Shown: in pieces, positions 9,644 through 18,799 of the stretch
Layout of the letters: each line of letters starts with the position of its first letter
How positions within the stretch are numbered: the first letter of the stretch is position 1
Assembly: GCA_016708125.1 (NCBI GenBank)
Contig: JADJGF010000001.1
Span: 2,750,001 to 2,814,000 of the forward strand
Reading direction: 5' to 3'
Source: Ignavibacteriota bacterium
GTDB taxonomy: Bacteria; Bacteroidota; Ignavibacteria; Ignavibacteriales; Melioribacteraceae
DNA: 64,000 nt
The notes under the pieces: model-generated
Database searches by the model: none
Told to the model about the DNA's origin: nothing
The model's input: the letters and a program-made list of their open reading frames with translations, nothing else
Program-made: the position numbers and the translations under genes

Positions 9644-10588
9644 ATGAAAATATTAAAAATATTGGTAATCCTTATTGCTATAATTTTATCATTAGTAGTA
9701 GTCGCAATAATATACTTCAATGCAAGTTATCCACCTCACTATAAAAATGAAGCCCAAGATATTACGGTTGAAATAAATAGTATTAGATTAGCAGAAGGTA
9801 AAAAAATTGTTTCAATGAATTGTGCTATTTGTCATATTTCTAATGACGGAACATTAGGGGGTCGTGTTTTTTCAAACTATGGTCCTATGGGAACAAGCTA
9901 CTCTGCAAATATCACAAAAGATGTAAAATATGGCATTGGTCGTTATACCGATGGTGAACTTATTTATTTATTACGAACTGGAATTACAAAAGAAGGAAAG
10001 CTCACTCCTCCTTGGATGAGTCGTTTTCCAAATCTATCAGATGAAGATATTTTTTCAATAGTTGCATTTTTAAAATCAGAAAATGAAATGGTTAAACCTG
10101 TACAAAGTTTAGCGGGAGAAAACGATCCGTCTCTGTTATTTAAAATATTAATGAATCTCGCATTTGAACCTTTGCCTTATCCAAAAGAAAAAATTAGTTC
10201 TCCACCAATGGATAATATAATTGCTTATGGAAAATATCTTGCTACTGCAAAATATGAATGCTACAGTTGTCATGGTAGAGATTTTTCATCTGTAAATGTT
10301 TTTGAACCTGAAAAATCCGAGGGATACTTTGGTGGAGGTAATGTTTTTACAAATCCAGATAACGATTTAATAACTTACTCAAAGAATTTAACAATGGATA
10401 AAACCGGTTTAGGTAATTGGAACTTAGAATTATTCACAAAAGTTTTAAAAACCGGTAAAAATCTTAATGGAACTAAACTTGAATATCCAATGCAAAAATA
10501 TAATCTTTTAACTGATTATGAAATAAATGCGATTTGGGAATATTTAAAATCTATCCCCAAAATTGTTTATTCTAATGAGATAAAATAA
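9644..10588 (+). CDS. Membrane-anchored diheme cytochrome c
   Basis: A 314-residue c-type cytochrome for periplasmic electron transfer. Residues 5-26 form an uncleaved-looking N-terminal membrane anchor. Two CxxCH haem-binding sites are present: CAICH at residue 60 and CYSCH at residue 206, each in its own domain. The first domain carries a GPMGTSYSANIT stretch and YTDGELIYLLRTG, typical of the mono-/diheme cytochromes that act as electron acceptors for dehydrogenases such as alcohol or aldose dehydrogenases. No such dehydrogenase lies nearby, so the donor is unknown. Start ATG 9644 is preceded by AGAGGA. The adjacent AraC gene probably controls it. Confidence 0.9.
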   Translation: MKILKILVILIAIILSLVVVAIIYFNASYPPHYKNEAQDITVEINSIRLAEGKKIVSMNCAICHISNDGTLGGRVFSNYGPMGTSYSANITKDVKYGIGRYTDGELIYLLRTGITKEGKLTPPWMSRFPNLSDEDIFSIVAFLKSENEMVKPVQSLAGENDPSLLFKILMNLAFEPLPYPKEKISSPPMDNIIAYGKYLATAKYECYSCHGRDFSSVNVFEPEKSEGYFGGGNVFTNPDNDLITYSKNLTMDKTGLGNWNLELFTKVLKTGKNLNGTKLEYPMQKYNLLTDYEINAIWEYLKSIPKIVYSNEIK

Positions 10589-11269
10589 ATTATCAAAAAT
10601 GAAAGTCGAATATCCTTATGGTCTGGCTATCAAATATTGCATTTTTCTGTAATATTTTAATTATTGCATTAGCATGAATTATTAATTTTTATAAATTTTT
10701 TGGATGGTTCGGAATTTTGAAAAGATCGTATCTTTTTTCTGAAATATTTCAAAAATGAATTATTAAGTAAAACTTAAGCTTTGAGATTTCTCTCCTCATA
10801 AAAACTTCGGAATCGAAATGACAATTGCAAATTTGCGACATGTCGAATAGCTTTTTGATGAGACATCTCAATTTTTTATAAATAAGATTTTTATTGTTGA
10901 CGAATATTAAATCTTTTTCTTACTCATAATCTTATTCTTACTCTTAATCGCTTTAAAAGATAGAGTAAGATTAGGCTTAAGAGCAAGATTAAAAAAAAGT
11001 AAAAATCAACTAAACTTATTATTATAATTAATTAGAGAAATTCCAGCAAACTTTTATAAATATTATGAATTTTATTATTATAAATTAAGATCATAGATCC
11101 TTATTTTTCTTGCTATTTAACAAGAAAAATCCAAAATTGTAGTTGAAATATCTGTAAATATTGACATCTTATCCTTTTAAATTTTCTTGATGAGAAAATG
11201 ATTTTTAAAAATCTAAATCAAGATAGAATATATATTTTTCGCATATGAATTTAAAAACCAGGGTAATTT
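10589..11269. other. 680-bp intergenic region with repeat fragments and a hairpin
   Basis: No credible gene. Bases ~10780-10875 contain pieces resembling a dispersed intergenic repeat (AGATTTCTC, then TTCGGAATCGAAATGACA, then ATGTCGAATAGC and GATGAGACATCTC), of the kind many bacteria carry in numerous degenerate copies. Bases 10936-10944 (TCTTACTCT) pair perfectly with 10962-10970 (AGAGTAAGA) across a 17-nt loop, in a stretch where TCTTA/TAAGA words recur. A TTGACA hexamer at 11161 lacks a matching -10 box. Confidence 0.5.
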
Positions 11270-12340
11270 ATGGATGAAGATGAATTTAATACCTCCCAAA
11301 AAATAAATTCTCAATCGAATGAAAATGAGCATCAACCATTTACTATAAAAGTAAGTGATAGAGTGACAAATCTTGCCGGAATAGAAAAACTTGAAGAATT
11401 CAATATTAAAGAATTTTTTGAGGATGTTTTGAAAAAACATTCGACTGATGAAATTGAAGAATATTTTACAGTTGGAACAAAATCTACAACACCAAATATT
11501 GAAGACGTTGATACAAATTGGCCAAGACCATGGGTATTCTTTAAAACTTTTATAGGAGCAGTGGTTGTTTATTTTCTATTTGTTCAGGGTTGGAAAGAAT
11601 TTCAAAATATTAATCTTGTACCAGGATTAATTATTGTAGGTTCATTTGCCGTTCCAATTTCTGCCTTAATTTTTTTTGTTGAGGTTAATGCTCGGAGAAA
11701 TATTTCACTTTATCAAGTTATTCGTTTAGTATTTATGGGTGGGATCTTATCAATTATAATTTCCTTAATTTTATTTCAGGTAAGTGATGCGCTTAAACTT
11801 AATTGGCTTGGAGCTTCTGTTGCTGGTATTGTTGAAGAGCCTGGAAAAATTTTAACATTATTAATTGTTGCAAATATTAGAAAATATAGTTACACGTTAA
11901 ATGGTTTACTTTTTGGTGCTGCTGTAGGCGTAGGTTTTGCAGCTTTTGAGAGCGCTGGATATGCCCTTTACAACGGATTAGTAGATCCATCCCCTACAGC
12001 AATGATGGATAATATTATGTTAAGGGGAATGTTATCACCTTTTGGTCATATTGTATGGACTGGCATGTGTGGTGCAGCACTATGGAAAGTTAAAGGAAAT
12101 AATAAATTCCAATTTTCCATGTTTTCTGACCCGCGATTTACAAGAATTTTTTTTATTGCAGCAATTATGCATATGATATGGAATTCACCTTTGTATCTGC
12201 CGTTTCACTTGAAATATTTAATACTTGGTATTACAGCTTGGATAATCATTTTTGGATTTATTCAAGAAGGTTTAAAACAAATTAAAAAGGAACAAATTTC
12301 ATTTATAAATGAAAATAAAATAATTAAAATGAATGCCTAA
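11270..12340 (+). CDS. PrsW-family intramembrane protease
   Basis: A 356-residue integral membrane protein. The first ~85 residues are a charged cytoplasmic tail. About eight to nine hydrophobic helices follow from residue 88 onward. The family signature is present: EEPGK (Glu189-Glu190, Lys193) in one helix, FAAFESAGYA in the next, a histidine in SPFGHIVWTG, and MHMIWNSP near the end. Family knowledge: PrsW proteins are glutamic-type intramembrane proteases; Bacillus subtilis PrsW cleaves the anti-sigma factor RsiW. No sigma/anti-sigma pair is visible nearby, so the substrate is unknown. It is flanked by large gaps and is probably monocistronic. Confidence 0.88.
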   Translation: MDEDEFNTSQKINSQSNENEHQPFTIKVSDRVTNLAGIEKLEEFNIKEFFEDVLKKHSTDEIEEYFTVGTKSTTPNIEDVDTNWPRPWVFFKTFIGAVVVYFLFVQGWKEFQNINLVPGLIIVGSFAVPISALIFFVEVNARRNISLYQVIRLVFMGGILSIIISLILFQVSDALKLNWLGASVAGIVEEPGKILTLLIVANIRKYSYTLNGLLFGAAVGVGFAAFESAGYALYNGLVDPSPTAMMDNIMLRGMLSPFGHIVWTGMCGAALWKVKGNNKFQFSMFSDPRFTRIFFIAAIMHMIWNSPLYLPFHLKYLILGITAWIIIFGFIQEGLKQIKKEQISFINENKIIKMNA

Positions 12341-12553
12341 TGAAATAATTTCAATTTTTCATTATTGGTATTTAATTAAAGTTAAAAATAGTTAATATAA
12401 AATGGCAAAACAATAATTTGGAATGTAGTTTATAATCAAATTCTAACTTAAAGTGATTTAAAAATTTAATTTCTTTCTATTCTAATAAATGTTATAGGAA
12501 GTTTAAATAAAACCTATTATCTTATATTAGCAATAAACAAAACGAGAAGTGTT

Positions 12554-13672
12554 ATGAAAAAATTATACATAATATTTTTTTGCTTTTTTCTCTTTAACGC
12601 GTCAGTTGAATTTTCACAAATTACTATTACTCAAAACGATTATAGTACTTTATTCGCTGTAGGTAAAACAAATATTACATTCGTCGATACTCTTACCGAA
12701 ACTATAAATATTGGTCAACCAGGCGGTAATAATCAATGGGATTTTACTCATTTAACACCACACACATTTTTAGAACTTACCTCTGTGTTAACTTCTACTA
12801 CACCATATGCCGATTCTTTTGCAAATTCTGATGTAGCTACTTACTTAAACTTTGAATTGGATTCTGATTCAAGTTTATCAGGAATAAGTGAAACATGGTC
12901 ATTTTATAATTCTTCAAATGCTACAGAAATAGGAAGTGTTTCATACAATTCTTTTACTGACAATGGTATCACTACTATAAATGAGATTATATCGAGAAAT
13001 ATTCCACCTTTTAGGCAATATGACTTTCCTCTTACATTTGATAAAATTTGGACTGTTAAAGATTCAGTTGAATCCAAATCTTATTCATCTGGGGAATTAT
13101 ATATGACAAATATAGATGTAACTATCTATAATATTCACATTGATGCTTGGGGAGCAATGAAATTACCAAGTGGGAAAGTTGTTGAAGCTTTAAGAGCTAG
13201 ACAGCAAGAAATTTCGACCACATATTTTTTTGGTATTCCTCTGGGTACAGAGATATCTGTAACTTACTTTTTTATGGCAAAAACAGGTGAGTCATTATCA
13301 GTTTTAACTGATAGTGAAGATCCGTCCACTTCTGGAGTAATTATTGGAAGTATTGGTTGGAGTAATGATGAAAAGATAACCGACGTTCAAAAATTTAAAA
13401 CAATATCAAATAAATTTTCGTTAAATCAAAATTATCCCAATCCATTTAACCCTACAACAAAAATTGAATACAATATCTCAGAAAACTCATACGTAAAGCT
13501 GATAATTTATGATATTTTAGGAAATGAAGTTTCACAATTAGTTAATAAATATCAAAGTGCTGGGAAATATAGCTATTTGTTTGATGGATCAAAATTAGCA
13601 AGTGGAACCTATTTTGTCCATTTGTATTCTGGGAATTATATTGAAACAATAAAAATGTCACTTTTAAAGTAA
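12554..13672 (+). CDS. Type IX-secreted protein of unknown function
   Basis: A 372-residue exported protein: signal peptide at residues 1-21 (FFCFFLFNASVEFSQ), a ~260-residue beta-rich body without a motif I recognise, and a type A type IX sorting domain from about residue 290 (NQNYPNPFNPTTKIEY, YDILGNEVSQL, ending IKMSLLK). The body is rich in Ser/Thr and Asp, as expected for a surface or secreted domain. Start ATG 12554 has a GAGAAG ribosome site. The gene is followed by a good terminator hairpin and appears to be a single transcription unit. Confidence 0.82.
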   Translation: MKKLYIIFFCFFLFNASVEFSQITITQNDYSTLFAVGKTNITFVDTLTETINIGQPGGNNQWDFTHLTPHTFLELTSVLTSTTPYADSFANSDVATYLNFELDSDSSLSGISETWSFYNSSNATEIGSVSYNSFTDNGITTINEIISRNIPPFRQYDFPLTFDKIWTVKDSVESKSYSSGELYMTNIDVTIYNIHIDAWGAMKLPSGKVVEALRARQQEISTTYFFGIPLGTEISVTYFFMAKTGESLSVLTDSEDPSTSGVIIGSIGWSNDEKITDVQKFKTISNKFSLNQNYPNPFNPTTKIEYNISENSYVKLIIYDILGNEVSQLVNKYQSAGKYSYLFDGSKLASGTYFVHLYSGNYIETIKMSLLK

Positions 13673-13680
13673 AAATAATC

Positions 13681-13713
13681 AACCTTCATACATTAATACG
13701 ATATATGAGGGTT
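13681..13713 (+). terminator. Hairpin terminator after the type IX cargo gene
   Basis: AACCTTCATA (13681-13690) pairs with TATGAGGGTT (13704-13713), ten pairs including one G-U, with a 13-nt loop, starting 8 bp after the stop codon and followed by a T-rich tail. Confidence 0.6.
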
Positions 13714-13936
13714 AATTTAAATTTGATTTTTGGATTATTCAACTGTTCTATTGTTAGTCTTATTTTCCGAGCTTTATTATCAATTGTCAATTTTTTCGCA
13801 AAATTTCTAAATCTCATTCAAGATGACTTTACAGCTTAAATAATTAAGATCATCATCTTCCATTTATTATTTTACATTTTTTGACTTTGATAATGGGTTG
13901 GTTTAATAAAAAGTTGTTTAGGTATCCTCACATATT

Positions 13937-13951
13937 TTGATTAATAATCAA
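13937..13951. promoter_or_regulatory. 15-bp palindrome upstream of the nitrate reductase cluster
   Basis: TTGATTA-A-TAATCAA is a perfect 7-bp inverted repeat with a one-base centre, 245 bp ahead of the cytochrome gene that opens the nar cluster. The half-site TTGAT resembles that of CRP/FNR-family regulators (TTGAT-N4-ATCAA), but the spacer is five rather than four bases and the distance to the start is large. The rest of the 524-bp gap (13673-14196) shows no gene; a TTGACA at 14103 and TATAAT at 14131 are 22 bp apart, too far for a standard promoter. Confidence 0.35.
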
Positions 13952-14196
13952 CACTTCTTCTTTGGAAGCAGAAAATCGTTTGTAAACAAGACTTAAATAT
14001 ATAGGACATCATTTTAAAATTTTTTTAAATTCACAATAGAGTTAAAGTATAATTTCGAAGTAAACAATTATCACAAATTTTAATTAATATAAAATTATTC
14101 AATTGACAATACTTGTAATAATAACTATTTTATAATCAGAATAAAAGTTCTGCAAAACAAAATTGCTAGTGAGTAATTCTTTTAGAAAATGGATTT

Positions 14197-15027
14197 ATGA
14201 AAAAAATAAATTATTTATTTATCTTCATTTTTTTGAGTTCTCTACTAAATTTTAATTATTCACAGCCCTCCGGTGAAAAAATATTTTCTGAAAAGTGTTT
14301 GTCGTGCCATACAATTGGTGAAGGGAAAAGAATCGGACCTGATTTGGCAAACATTCATACTAGACGAGAAGAAAATTGGTTATTAAAATTTATTAGTTCA
14401 TCGCAATCTCTTATCACACAAGGCGATTCAACAGCTGTATCTCTTTTTAAAGAGAATAATAATGCTGTGATGCCTGATCAGCAACTTAGTAATATTGAAA
14501 TTAAAGCGGTGATTAATTATATCACCTTGAATAGTCCGGATCCGAATAATCCGGATGTAAGAACACCAAAGCAAATATTCGATGCAACAAGCGTTACCGA
14601 TTTGTTTATCCAACGCGGTAAAGCACTTTTCGAAGGAACAAAAAAATTTACCAACGGTGCAGCACCTTGTATTAGTTGTCATAATGTACAATTGCCGGGT
14701 GTCTTCACAGGTGGAAATATCGCGGTGGATTTAAGTGCTGCATTTACACGCCTTAGTGCAGCTGGTGTTGATGGTATTATTAGAAACCCACCTTTCCCTG
14801 CAATGATAAATAATTTTGCTGAAAGCCCCTTAACTGATGAAGAGATTAAATATTTAATGGCATATCTGTATTATTCAGATAATTGGAATTTAACTCAAAA
14901 CCATACTGGAAGTAGTGATGCAAATTTTGTTTTATTTACTGTTCTAATGTTGGACATAATTTTATTAGCAATGCTGTTATACTGGCAACGTGTTAAAAAG
15001 CTAAGTGTTAATGCATTACATCAATAA
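14197..15027 (+). CDS. Diheme cytochrome c of the nitrate reductase cluster (NarC-like)
   Basis: A 276-residue c-type cytochrome with a signal peptide (residues 1-22), two haem sites (CLSCH at 34, CISCH at 158), candidate axial methionines in VMPDQQ and in the second domain, and a C-terminal membrane helix (~243-264) followed by basic residues. Its stop is 21 bp from the narG start, so it belongs to the nar transcript. Thermus nar operons also begin with a diheme cytochrome gene (narC) needed for nitrate reductase assembly and electron transfer; this protein occupies the same place. That it passes electrons to or from NarI is inference. ATG 14197 is the only reasonable start. Confidence 0.85.
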   Translation: MKKINYLFIFIFLSSLLNFNYSQPSGEKIFSEKCLSCHTIGEGKRIGPDLANIHTRREENWLLKFISSSQSLITQGDSTAVSLFKENNNAVMPDQQLSNIEIKAVINYITLNSPDPNNPDVRTPKQIFDATSVTDLFIQRGKALFEGTKKFTNGAAPCISCHNVQLPGVFTGGNIAVDLSAAFTRLSAAGVDGIIRNPPFPAMINNFAESPLTDEEIKYLMAYLYYSDNWNLTQNHTGSSDANFVLFTVLMLDIILLAMLLYWQRVKKLSVNALHQ

Positions 15028-15048
15028 TTAAAAATTAATAAGTGAATT

Positions 15049-18000
15049 ATGACTTGGATAAAAGACATATTTTCTCCTAATACTAGAAAATGGGAAGAAT
15101 TTTATAGAAATCGTTTTCAACATGATAAAATAGTAAGAAGTACGCATGGTGTAAATTGTACAGGGGGCTGTTCGTGGCAGATTCATATTAAAGATGGAAT
15201 TGTTGTATGGGAAACACAGCAATTAGATTATCCATTACTTGAAAGCAATCTTCCTCCTTATGAGCCACGCGGATGTCAAAGAGGAATTTCATTTTCATGG
15301 TATTTGTACAGTCCACTTAGAATAAAATATCCACTTGTTAGAGGGACGTTAATTGATTTTTATCGTAACGAGAAAATTAAAACAGGAGATCCCATAAAAG
15401 CATGGGAAAATTTGCAGAATGATCATGAAAAAAGAAATGTGTATCAGAAAGCTAGAGGAAAAGGTGGATTTAGAAGAACTACCTGGGATGAAGTTCTTGA
15501 AATTATCGCTGCTGCAAATATTTATACAGCAAAAAAATACGGACCTGACCGAGTTGTTGGGTTTTCACCAATTCCGGCTATGTCTATGCTGAGCTATGCA
15601 GCGGGAAGCAGATTTCTACAATTGTTTGGTGGAGTGAATTTGAGTTTTTATGATTGGTATTGTGATTTACCAAATGCTTCACCTGAAATCTGGGGAGAGC
15701 AGACCGACGTATGTGAAAGCGCAGATTGGTACAATTCAAAAATGATTGCGGTAATGGGAGCAAACCTTAATATGACAAGAACGCCTGACTGTCATTTTTT
15801 CGCAGAGGCACGTCATAATGGAACAAAAGCAGTTGTGTTTGCACCTGATTTTAATCAAGTTGCTAAATATGCGGACCAGTGGATACCTTTACATGCGGGA
15901 AGTGATGGTGCTTTTTGGATGGCAGTAACTCACATTATTTTAAATGAATTTCATCATGAAAAGAAAACACCATATTTTATAGATTATGTAAAAAAATATA
16001 CAGACTCTAGCTATCTAGTAGAATTGAACAACGAAAAAGGAATTTATAAACCAGGTCGTTTATTACGTGCAAATCAAATTGAAGAATATCAAAATATTTC
16101 AAACGGTGATTGGAAATTCCTAAATATTGATTCGCAAACAAGAAGACTTATTGTGCCGAAAGGAAGCGTAGGTCATAGATGGGATAAGGATAAAGGAAAT
16201 TGGAATATGAAGTATGAAAATTCTGCTGATAATTCCAAGTATGATCCTATGCTTACTTTCATTGATGATAATGATGATATATATCAAGTAGAATTTGTTG
16301 AATATGGCTTGAATAAAAATCGCAATCGTGGTGTTCCAGTAAAATTTATCAAAAATAAAATCGGTGAAAAAATTGTCGTTACCACTGTTTATGATTTAAC
16401 CATGGCGCAATATGGAGTTAGCAGAGGACTTAATGGAGATTATCCTTTAGATTATTCGGATCAAGATTCTGCTTATACACCAGCTTGGCAAGAAATATTT
16501 ACAGGTATTGATTCACAAACAGTAATTAGTTACGCTAGAGAATGGGCAAATACGGCGCAAATTACCGAAGGTAAATGCATGATAATCATCGGTGCTGGAG
16601 TAAATCATTGGTATCATAATAACCTTATGTACCGGTCTGGTATTATGGCTTTAATGCTTTGTGGATGCATCGGTAAAAACGGTGGCGGTTTAAATCATTA
16701 TGTAGGACAAGAAAAACTTGCACCATCGGACTCTTGGGGTGCAATTGCATTTGCAAAAGACTGGGTAAACAGTTCACGGCTTCAGCAAACACCTATCTGG
16801 CATTATATAAATACCTGTCAATATCGATATGATGGTCTTACATCGGATTATAGCACAGGTCCCAAAAATGAATTAACTAATAAACATATGGGGGATTTGA
16901 TTTTCAAATCTGTGAGAATGGGTTGGATGCCGTTTTATCCTCAGTTCAATAAAAATTCTTTGAATATAGCAAAGGAAGCACACAGTAATGATGCAGAAGA
17001 TATTAAAAATTATGTTTTAGAAAAACTAAAGAAACGAGAAATTGAATATTCAATTGCAGATCCTGATAATGAAATAAATTTTCCGCGCGTGTGGTATATA
17101 TGGCGAGGTAATGCAATTTCAGGAAGTATGAAAGGGCACGAATATGCTCTAAAACATTATCTTGGCACTAATTCCAATTTGATTGCAAAAGATAGTGAAG
17201 ATCGAACAGAAGAAGTAAAATGGCATGATGTTGCGCCCGAAGGCAAAATGGATTTGGTTGTTGATTTAAATTTTCGAATGGATTCATCTGCTCTATATTC
17301 TGATATTGTTTTACCAGCTGCATCTTGGTATGAAAAAGATGATCTAAATAGTACAGATATGCATTCATTCATTCATCCTCTATCAGCGGCAATTGCTCCA
17401 GTTTGGGAATCAAAATCTGATTGGGAAATTTTTAAGGCAGTTGCATTAAAAACAAGTGAACTTGCAAAAGTTAATTTTAATCAACCGCAAATTGATGTAG
17501 TTACCGTCCCTCTTTCGCATGATTCTCCTGATGAAATATCTCAGTCGGGAATAAATGATTGGTTTACAAATGAATGCGAAGCTATTCCTGGTAAAACAAT
17601 GCACAAAATTTCTATTATTGAAAGAGATTATACAAAGATATACGATAAATTTATTTCATTAGGAGAAAATATTAAGAAGACAGGACTTAGTGCTCATGGA
17701 AATTATTATAATTGTGAAGATTTTTATGAAGAAATGCTAATTTCGAACCATTTCCCTAAGGAAAAAATTGATGGAAAAATTTATCCATCTCTCAAAGAAG
17801 CAATTTCTGCTGCTAACGCAGTACTTCATCTTTCTTCATTAACTAATGGAGAACTAACTAAACGTGCATACAAATATATGGAAGTTAAGTCTGGACTTGT
17901 TCTAGCGGATTTGGCTGAAGGAACTAAAGATTTAAGATTAAACTTTAAGGATTTACAAGCGCAGCCGAGAAGATATAATACTTCACCGGTATGGTCGGGT

Positions 18001-18657
18001 TTAATGAATAATGGAAGAGCTTATTCAGCATTCACTTATAATATTGAAAGATTGGTACCTTGGAGAACCTTAACAGGTAGGCAACATTTTTATCTTGATC
18101 ATGAAATGTATATTAAATATGGTGAACATCTTCCAACGTATAAACCTTCGCCAAAACCTGAAGCTTTCGGAGATTTAAATGAAACATCAAAAGAAATAAA
18201 AGGCAAAGCCTTAAACTGTCTGACTCCACATGGAAAATGGCATATACATTCAACATACATGGATAATCTTAGAATGCTCACCCTATCGAGAGGTTGTGAA
18301 CCTTGTTGGTTAAGTGAAGCTGATGCAAATGAATTAGAAATAAAAGATAATGACTGGGTGGAAGTTTTTAACGATAACGGCGTTTACTGCACTCGTGCAG
18401 TTGTAAGTTCTAGAATTCCTAAAGGTGTCTGCATTGTTTATCATACAGTTGAAAGGACTATTACGATCCCTAAATCTGAAATACGTGGTAATAAACGAGC
18501 AGGCGGAAACAATAGTATAACAAGAACACATTTAAAACCAAATTTGCTTGCTGGAGGGTATGGTCAATTTTCTTTTCATTTCAATTATTGGGGTCCAACA
18601 GCACCTAATAGAGATACTCATGTATATGTAAAAAAAATGACTAGTGTAAATTTCTGA
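15049..18657 (+). CDS. narG: Respiratory nitrate reductase, alpha (molybdopterin) subunit
   Basis: The catalytic subunit that reduces nitrate to nitrite at a Mo-bisMGD centre on the cytoplasmic side. At 1202 residues it is slightly shorter than E. coli NarG (1247). The FS0 cluster ligands are in place: His33, Cys37, Cys41 and Cys76, each exactly 17 below the E. coli numbering. The molybdenum ligand is Asp206 in SFYDWYCDLP. Long segments such as GPDRVVGFSPIPAMSM and WYEKDDLNSTDMHSFIHP match NarG closely. No twin-arginine leader is present, so the protein is cytoplasmic. It is preceded by the cytochrome gene and followed by narH after 142 bp, an unusually wide gap for this gene pair. Molybdopterin synthesis genes are not in the window. 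Confidence 0.98.
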   Translation: MTWIKDIFSPNTRKWEEFYRNRFQHDKIVRSTHGVNCTGGCSWQIHIKDGIVVWETQQLDYPLLESNLPPYEPRGCQRGISFSWYLYSPLRIKYPLVRGTLIDFYRNEKIKTGDPIKAWENLQNDHEKRNVYQKARGKGGFRRTTWDEVLEIIAAANIYTAKKYGPDRVVGFSPIPAMSMLSYAAGSRFLQLFGGVNLSFYDWYCDLPNASPEIWGEQTDVCESADWYNSKMIAVMGANLNMTRTPDCHFFAEARHNGTKAVVFAPDFNQVAKYADQWIPLHAGSDGAFWMAVTHIILNEFHHEKKTPYFIDYVKKYTDSSYLVELNNEKGIYKPGRLLRANQIEEYQNISNGDWKFLNIDSQTRRLIVPKGSVGHRWDKDKGNWNMKYENSADNSKYDPMLTFIDDNDDIYQVEFVEYGLNKNRNRGVPVKFIKNKIGEKIVVTTVYDLTMAQYGVSRGLNGDYPLDYSDQDSAYTPAWQEIFTGIDSQTVISYAREWANTAQITEGKCMIIIGAGVNHWYHNNLMYRSGIMALMLCGCIGKNGGGLNHYVGQEKLAPSDSWGAIAFAKDWVNSSRLQQTPIWHYINTCQYRYDGLTSDYSTGPKNELTNKHMGDLIFKSVRMGWMPFYPQFNKNSLNIAKEAHSNDAEDIKNYVLEKLKKREIEYSIADPDNEINFPRVWYIWRGNAISGSMKGHEYALKHYLGTNSNLIAKDSEDRTEEVKWHDVAPEGKMDLVVDLNFRMDSSALYSDIVLPAASWYEKDDLNSTDMHSFIHPLSAAIAPVWESKSDWEIFKAVALKTSELAKVNFNQPQIDVVTVPLSHDSPDEISQSGINDWFTNECEAIPGKTMHKISIIERDYTKIYDKFISLGENIKKTGLSAHGNYYNCEDFYEEMLISNHFPKEKIDGKIYPSLKEAISAANAVLHLSSLTNGELTKRAYKYMEVKSGLVLADLAEGTKDLRLNFKDLQAQPRRYNTSPVWSGLMNNGRAYSAFTYNIERLVPWRTLTGRQHFYLDHEMYIKYGEHLPTYKPSPKPEAFGDLNETSKEIKGKALNCLTPHGKWHIHSTYMDNLRMLTLSRGCEPCWLSEADANELEIKDNDWVEVFNDNGVYCTRAVVSSRIPKGVCIVYHTVERTITIPKSEIRGNKRAGGNNSITRTHLKPNLLAGGYGQFSFHFNYWGPTAPNRDTHVYVKKMTSVNF

Positions 18658-18799
18658 TTTATGAAATTGAAAAAAATGAAAATAAATTTTTCTTAAGTAA
18701 TAACCAAAGTTGAAATTAATTCGATGGAATTTAATGATACTAATTAATGAACATACTTAAATATAAAAACAAAAAAATCACCAATATAAGAATAATAAT

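Noticed and set aside
10945..10954. TAATCGCTTT as a fourth pectin operator
   Set aside because: Only nine of ten bases match, there is no 12-bp phased neighbour and no pectin gene nearby.
10936..11000. Possible CRISPR-like array because of recurring TCTTACTC words
   Set aside because: The repeats are short, irregular and inverted, with no uniform spacers and no cas genes.
14103..14136. TTGACA and TATAAT as a nar promoter
   Set aside because: The spacer is 22 bp, outside the range for a housekeeping promoter; kept only as a remark.
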